From contig OZ249404.1 of NCBI GenBank assembly GCA_965235075.1, positions 868,001-932,000 of the forward strand: a stretch of 64,000 nucleotides of DNA, read 5' to 3'. The DNA is from Fontibacterium medardense (GTDB taxonomy: Bacteria; Pseudomonadota; Alphaproteobacteria; Pelagibacterales; Pelagibacteraceae). Shown here piece by piece: positions 60,257 to 64,000 of this stretch (its first letter is position 1; each line of letters opens with the position of its first letter). The position numbers and the translations under genes were made by a program. The notes beneath the pieces were generated by a model. That model was not told the DNA's origin and did no database searches. It worked only from the letters and a program-made list of their open reading frames with translations.

Positions 60257-61243
60257 TTAATATTTTGGCTTGATAGTTTTAATTTTTGCAACTTCTGGAT
60301 CAAGTTTAAAAAGATCTTGGGTTAATTTTTTAACTGAATCAACAGATTTTACAAACATCTCTTTTTCTTCAGGATTAAATTTAATCTCAATAATTTTTTC
60401 AACTCCCTTTGCACCAATTATAACAGGTACACCAACATAAAGATCATCAACTCCATACTCACCATCTAAATATACAGCACATGGTAAAATTTTCTTTTTG
60501 TCTTTTAAAAATGCTTCTGCCATTTCAATGGCTGCACTTGCCGGAGCATAATAAGCAGAACCTGTTTTTAATAGTTTTACTATTTCAGCTCCTCCATCTC
60601 GTGTTCTTTGTATAATTTTATCTATTCTTTCTTTAGTCGACCATTTCATATCGATTAAGTCTGGAATTGGTATACCTGCGACTGTCGAATATCTAGAAAG
60701 TGGAACCATTGTATCTCCATGACCTCCTAAGACAAAAGCCGTTACATCTTCAATTGAAACCTTAAATTCTTCAGACAAAAATAATCTAAAACGAGAAGAG
60801 TCTAAAACTCCAGCCATACCAACTACTTTTTCAGCGGGTAGACCTGAATATTTCTGCAATGCCAAAACCATGACATCTAAAGGATTGGTAATACAAATTA
60901 CAAAAGCATTTGGAGAATATTTTTTAATTCCTTCGCCAACTTGTTTCATTACTTTTGCATTAATTCCTAAAAGATCATCTCTGCTCATTCCTTCTTTTCT
61001 TGGAACACCTGCAGTTACAATAATTACATCTGAATTTGCAATATCGACATAGCTTGTTGTCCCTTTTAGATTTGCATTAAAACGTTCAACAGCTCCTGAT
61101 TGAGCGATGTCTAAAGATTTTCCATCGGGCAATCCGGCGGCAATATCAAAAATAACTACATCTCCTAATTCTTTTAAAGAAACTAAATGTGCTAAAGTTC
61201 CACCGATTTGTCCTGATCCTATAAGTGATATTTTTTTTCTCAT
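60257..61243 (-). CDS. mdh: Malate dehydrogenase (LDH-like type)
   Basis: Mdh oxidises malate to oxaloacetate with NAD. The 328-residue protein has the NAD motif IGSGQIGGTLAHL (about 8-20), TAGVPRKEGMSRDDLL (about 79-94, mobile loop with substrate-binding Arg), ITNPLDVM (about 119-126), and the catalytic His in GGHGDTMVPL (about 175-184). This is the lactate-dehydrogenase-like form typical of alphaproteobacteria. It is followed by sucC, a conserved mdh-sucCDAB order. Confidence 0.96.
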   Translation of the reverse strand: MRKKISLIGSGQIGGTLAHLVSLKELGDVVIFDIAAGLPDGKSLDIAQSGAVERFNANLKGTTSYVDIANSDVIIVTAGVPRKEGMSRDDLLGINAKVMKQVGEGIKKYSPNAFVICITNPLDVMVLALQKYSGLPAEKVVGMAGVLDSSRFRLFLSEEFKVSIEDVTAFVLGGHGDTMVPLSRYSTVAGIPIPDLIDMKWSTKERIDKIIQRTRDGGAEIVKLLKTGSAYYAPASAAIEMAEAFLKDKKKILPCAVYLDGEYGVDDLYVGVPVIIGAKGVEKIIEIKFNPEEKEMFVKSVDSVKKLTQDLFKLDPEVAKIKTIKPKY

Positions 61244-61247
61244 TTGA

Positions 61248-62744
61248 TTAGCTCATTGTTGGCATTGTAAAACTTGAATTGGCTTTTATACCAGAAGGCC
61301 ACCTTGAAGTAATAGTTTTTAATTTAGTGTAAAACCTAACCCCTTCCATTCCATGAACGTGTTGATCACCAAATAAAGACCTTTTCCACCCGCCGAAACT
61401 ATGAAAAGCCATTGGTACGGGGATTGGAATATTTATACCTACCATTCCAACTTTTATATGACTTGAAAATGTTCTTGCGCTATCTCCATCTCTTGTAAAG
61501 ATGCTTACTCCATTACCAAATTCATGTTTATTAATTAAATCTACAGCCTCATTAAAATCTTTTGCTCTTACAACTGAAAGTACTGGTCCAAATATCTCTT
61601 CTTTATAAATTCTCATATTTTCTTTTACATGATCAAATAAACAACCGCCCAAATAAAAACCTTTTTCATGACCTTGTGGTTTTTTAATTTTTCGTCCATC
61701 CACAACTAATTTGGCCCCTTCTTTCACTCCGATATCTAAATAGCTTGTAACTTTTTCTAAATGTTGAGCCGTAACTAATGGCCCCATATCTATTCCTTTA
61801 TCAAGTCCAGGACCTACTCTTAAATTATTAACTTCTTTTGTAAGCTTATTTACTAGCTCATCTCCAATATTTCCAACTGCAACTGCCACAGATTGAGCCA
61901 TGCATCTCTCACCTGCTGAGCCATATGCGGCACCCATAAGTCCTGCAACAGCTTGGTCAATATCTGCGTCTGGCATTACTACACAGTGATTTTTGGCGCC
62001 CCCTAATGCTTGAACTCTTTTTTCAAATTTTGCTGCACTTTCGTAAATGTATTTAGCTATAGGAGTTGAGCCTACAAAACTAATTGCACTAACGTTTGGA
62101 TTTGAAAGTAATGCATCTACAGATTCTTTATCTCCATTTACAACGTTAAAGACTCCATCTGGCAAACCCGCTTCTTTCAATAATTCTGCTAATCTTAAAG
62201 GACAACTTGGATCTTTCTCGGAAGGTTTTAAAATAAAAGTATTTCCACATGCAATCGCTAAAGGAAACATCCACATTGGAACCATTGCTGGGAAATTAAA
62301 AGGAGTAATCCCAGCACAAACTCCAAGTGGTTGTCTTATCGACCAACTATCAACATTGGTTCCAACATTTTCTGTAAACTCACCTTTTAATAAATGTGGA
62401 ATACCACATGCAAATTCAACAACCTCTAAACCTCTGGTTAAAGATCCCTTAGCATCGTCATAAACTTTGCCGTGTTCTGAAACAATTATTTTTGTTAGTT
62501 CGTCTGAATTTTTTTCTATTAAATCTTTAAACTTAAATAAAATTCTTGCTCTTTGTAATGGTGGAACCTGAGACCATTTTATAAATGCTTTACTTGCAAT
62601 CTCTACAGCATCATCAACGTCTTTTTTTGTAGCTAAATTTACTTTTGCAGAAACTTCTCCCGTGGCAGGATTGAATACATCAGAAGTTCTTTTTGAGGTG
62701 CCAGAAAAGGATTTTCCGTTAACAAAATGTTCTATAATTTTCAT
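61248..62744 (-). CDS. mmsA: Methylmalonate-semialdehyde dehydrogenase (CoA-acylating)
   Basis: MmsA converts methylmalonate or malonate semialdehyde to propionyl- or acetyl-CoA, in valine and inositol breakdown. The 498-residue aldehyde dehydrogenase has GVCAGITPFNFPAMVPMWMFPLA in pieces (about 137-159), FVGSTPIAKYIY (about 224-235), QALGGAKNHCVVMPD (about 245-259), the catalytic Cys in GSAGERCMAQS (about 275-285), and IPVPMAFHSFGGWK near 445. It is inserted between mdh and sdhB. A link to sdh via propionate carbon entering as succinyl-CoA is plausible but inferred. Confidence 0.93.
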   Translation of the reverse strand: MKIIEHFVNGKSFSGTSKRTSDVFNPATGEVSAKVNLATKKDVDDAVEIASKAFIKWSQVPPLQRARILFKFKDLIEKNSDELTKIIVSEHGKVYDDAKGSLTRGLEVVEFACGIPHLLKGEFTENVGTNVDSWSIRQPLGVCAGITPFNFPAMVPMWMFPLAIACGNTFILKPSEKDPSCPLRLAELLKEAGLPDGVFNVVNGDKESVDALLSNPNVSAISFVGSTPIAKYIYESAAKFEKRVQALGGAKNHCVVMPDADIDQAVAGLMGAAYGSAGERCMAQSVAVAVGNIGDELVNKLTKEVNNLRVGPGLDKGIDMGPLVTAQHLEKVTSYLDIGVKEGAKLVVDGRKIKKPQGHEKGFYLGGCLFDHVKENMRIYKEEIFGPVLSVVRAKDFNEAVDLINKHEFGNGVSIFTRDGDSARTFSSHIKVGMVGINIPIPVPMAFHSFGGWKRSLFGDQHVHGMEGVRFYTKLKTITSRWPSGIKANSSFTMPTMS

Positions 62745-62803
62745 TTAAATTAATAGGAAAATATAGGGACAAAATTAAGCTGTCAAATAATGAAGTTAAA
62801 GAA

Positions 62804-63595
62804 TTAAAGATCTTTACTATGCTGAACTAACATTTTTTTTATTGAACCGATTGCTTTTGCCGGATTCAATCCTTTTGGACAGGTGTTAGTACAGTTCATG
62901 ATTGTATGGCATCTAAAAAGTTTAAGCTCGTCTGCAACTTTTTTTAATCTTTTTACTCTCTCTTCATCTCTACTATCAATAATCCATCTATAAGCTTGTA
63001 ATAAAACAGCGGGTCCTAAATATTTTTCACCATTCCACCAATAGCTCGGGCAAGATGTTGAGCAACATGCACACATAATACATTCATAAAGCCCATCTAA
63101 TTTTTCTCTGTCTTGTTTTGATTGATAGATTTCTTTATCACCCACCTCGCTTTTTTTCTCAACCTGTAACCAAGGCTCAATGGATTGATATTGTTTATAA
63201 AGTTGATTTAGATTAGGAACCAAATCTTTAATCACTGGCATATGCGGAAGTGGATAAACTTTTATTTCATTTTTAATGTCCACCGCTGATTTTGTGCAAG
63301 CAAGTCCGTTAACACCATCAATATTCATAGCGCAAGAACCGCAAACGCCTTCTCTGCAAGATCTTCTAAACGTTAATGTAGTGTCAATTTCGTTTTTAAT
63401 TTTAATAAGAACATCGAGAACCATTGGCCCACACTCATCCATATTAACTTCGTAAGTATCTAGTCTTGGGTTCTGTTGTGTCTCAGGATCCCATCTATAC
63501 ACTTTAACTTTTTTTAGATTTTTTCCATTGGTCTTGTCTTTAAAATATTTTCCCTCAACAACTTTTGAATCTTTAGGAAGGGCAAACTGAACCAT
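62804..63595 (-). CDS. sdhB: Succinate dehydrogenase iron-sulfur subunit
   Basis: SdhB carries the electron path from FAD to quinone. The 263-residue protein has the 2Fe-2S ligands in CREGVCGSCAM (about 80-90) with a further Cys in NGLACT, the 4Fe-4S ligands in CIMCACCSTSCP (about 171-182), and the 3Fe-4S and shared ligands in FRCHTIMNCTNTCPKGLNP (about 227-245). It overlaps the sdhA stop by one base. The 59-base gap to mmsA shows no terminator. Confidence 0.97.
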   Translation of the reverse strand: MVQFALPKDSKVVEGKYFKDKTNGKNLKKVKVYRWDPETQQNPRLDTYEVNMDECGPMVLDVLIKIKNEIDTTLTFRRSCREGVCGSCAMNIDGVNGLACTKSAVDIKNEIKVYPLPHMPVIKDLVPNLNQLYKQYQSIEPWLQVEKKSEVGDKEIYQSKQDREKLDGLYECIMCACCSTSCPSYWWNGEKYLGPAVLLQAYRWIIDSRDEERVKRLKKVADELKLFRCHTIMNCTNTCPKGLNPAKAIGSIKKMLVQHSKDL

Positions 63596-64000
63596 TAATA
63601 TACTCTCGCTTTCGGAGGAAAATATTGCACTTCATTACTTAAAGTAAAATTATGTACATTTCTGTAATCTATTTTTACTTTCTCACCATCTTGCCAAGCT
63701 AGAGTATGTTTCATCCAATTTTCATCATCTCTTTCTTTAAAATCTTCTCTAGAATGCGCTCCTCTACTTTCTTTTCTATTTTCAGCAGACGCCATTGTAA
63801 CAAGCGATTGTCTTATTAAATTATCAAATTCTAAAGTTTCAATTAAATCTGTATTAAAGATTAAAGACTTGTCTGAAACTGAAATATCATCCATTCCTTG
63901 CCATGGTTTTTTAATTTCTTCCATGCCTTCTTTTAAAATTTTAGCGTCTCTAAATACTGCACAATTTTTTTGCATTGTTCTTTGCATTTTATCTCTAAGT
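63595..64000 (-). CDS. sdhA: Succinate dehydrogenase flavoprotein subunit, C-terminal part (runs off right edge)
   Basis: The open frame continues to the window edge (reading LRDKMQRTMQKNCAVFRD) and ends with TAA overlapping sdhB. It is the last ~134 residues of SdhA: the helical domain with SRGAHSREDFKERDDENWMKHTL (in pieces) and the C-terminal PKARVY, both typical. The FAD and active-site regions are beyond the window. Confidence 0.95.
   Translation of the reverse strand, partial: LRDKMQRTMQKNCAVFRDAKILKEGMEEIKKPWQGMDDISVSDKSLIFNTDLIETLEFDNLIRQSLVTMASAENRKESRGAHSREDFKERDDENWMKHTLAWQDGEKVKIDYRNVHNFTLSNEVQYFPPKARVY

Noticed and set aside
62047..62463. 138-codon ORF antisense to mmsA
   Set aside because: The mmsA protein is fully conserved here; the antisense frame is a shadow with no recognisable domain.

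Overview
The window looks like a chromosome segment of a SAR11-type marine alphaproteobacterium (Candidatus Pelagibacter or a close relative). I base this on very AT-rich DNA, extreme gene packing (many ATGA and TAATG overlaps, no gene-free stretch above about 250 bases), typical alphaproteobacterial gene neighbourhoods, and a SAM-II riboswitch. I see no insertion sequence, prophage, CRISPR array, rRNA or obvious genomic island. Nearly everything is core housekeeping.

Layout. 1-3267: partial DoxX gene, tRNA-Arg(ACG), an MFS transporter, a nucleoside-recognition (Gate) membrane protein and a TVP38/TMEM64 protein. 3349-10218 (+): rpmH-rnpA-yidD-yidC-argB-HAD hydrolase-dapD-dapE and a histone-deacetylase-family gene with a frameshift at an A8 tract. 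10220-16800 (-): truA, fmt, def, recR, ebfC, dnaX, the 4.5S SRP RNA, pheA, kdsB. 16907-24042 (+): membrane cytochrome c, AmpG-like permease, EF-hand protein, NlpC/P60 hydrolase, a structured intergenic element, Suv3-type helicase, 7Fe ferredoxin and a CarD with a Lys-rich AT-hook extension. 24095-24482: a tiny very basic protein gene (32 aa, minus strand) behind a 23-bp palindrome, then tRNA-Arg(CCT).

24485-36353: acyl-CoA synthetase, two YqaA/DedA-like paralogs flanking tRNA-Leu(CAA) and a small membrane ORF, dsbB, coq7, HNH nuclease, esterase, HIG1-like protein, TlpA-like thioredoxin, argH, a small LptM-like lipoprotein, lysA, plsC, tyrC, hisC. 36483-37972: SAM-II riboswitch, metW, gloB. 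38055-45112 (+): rplU, rpmA, obgE, proB, proA, nadD, rsfS, rlmH, ctpA, rppH. 45109-51953 (-): F1 ATP synthase atpC-D-G-A-H and priA. 52008-52667: small transaldolase. 52664-64000 (-): lpd-sucB-sucA-sucD-sucC-mdh-mmsA-sdhB-sdhA, a nearly continuous TCA-cycle operon running off the right edge.

Functionally the window covers membrane insertion and translation (L34, RNase P, YidC, 4.5S RNA, Def/Fmt), replication and repair (DnaX, RecR, EbfC, PriA), amino-acid synthesis (lysine, arginine, proline, phenylalanine/tyrosine, histidine) and energy metabolism (TCA cycle plus F1 ATPase). The less ordinary items are the SAM-II riboswitch on a metW with no metX beside it, the tiny basic protein with its palindrome next to an AT-hook CarD, the frameshifted deacetylase, a homopolymer in dnaX placed where a short gamma form would end, and an unexplained inverted-repeat element before the helicase. 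All family calls are by eye; no database search was run.
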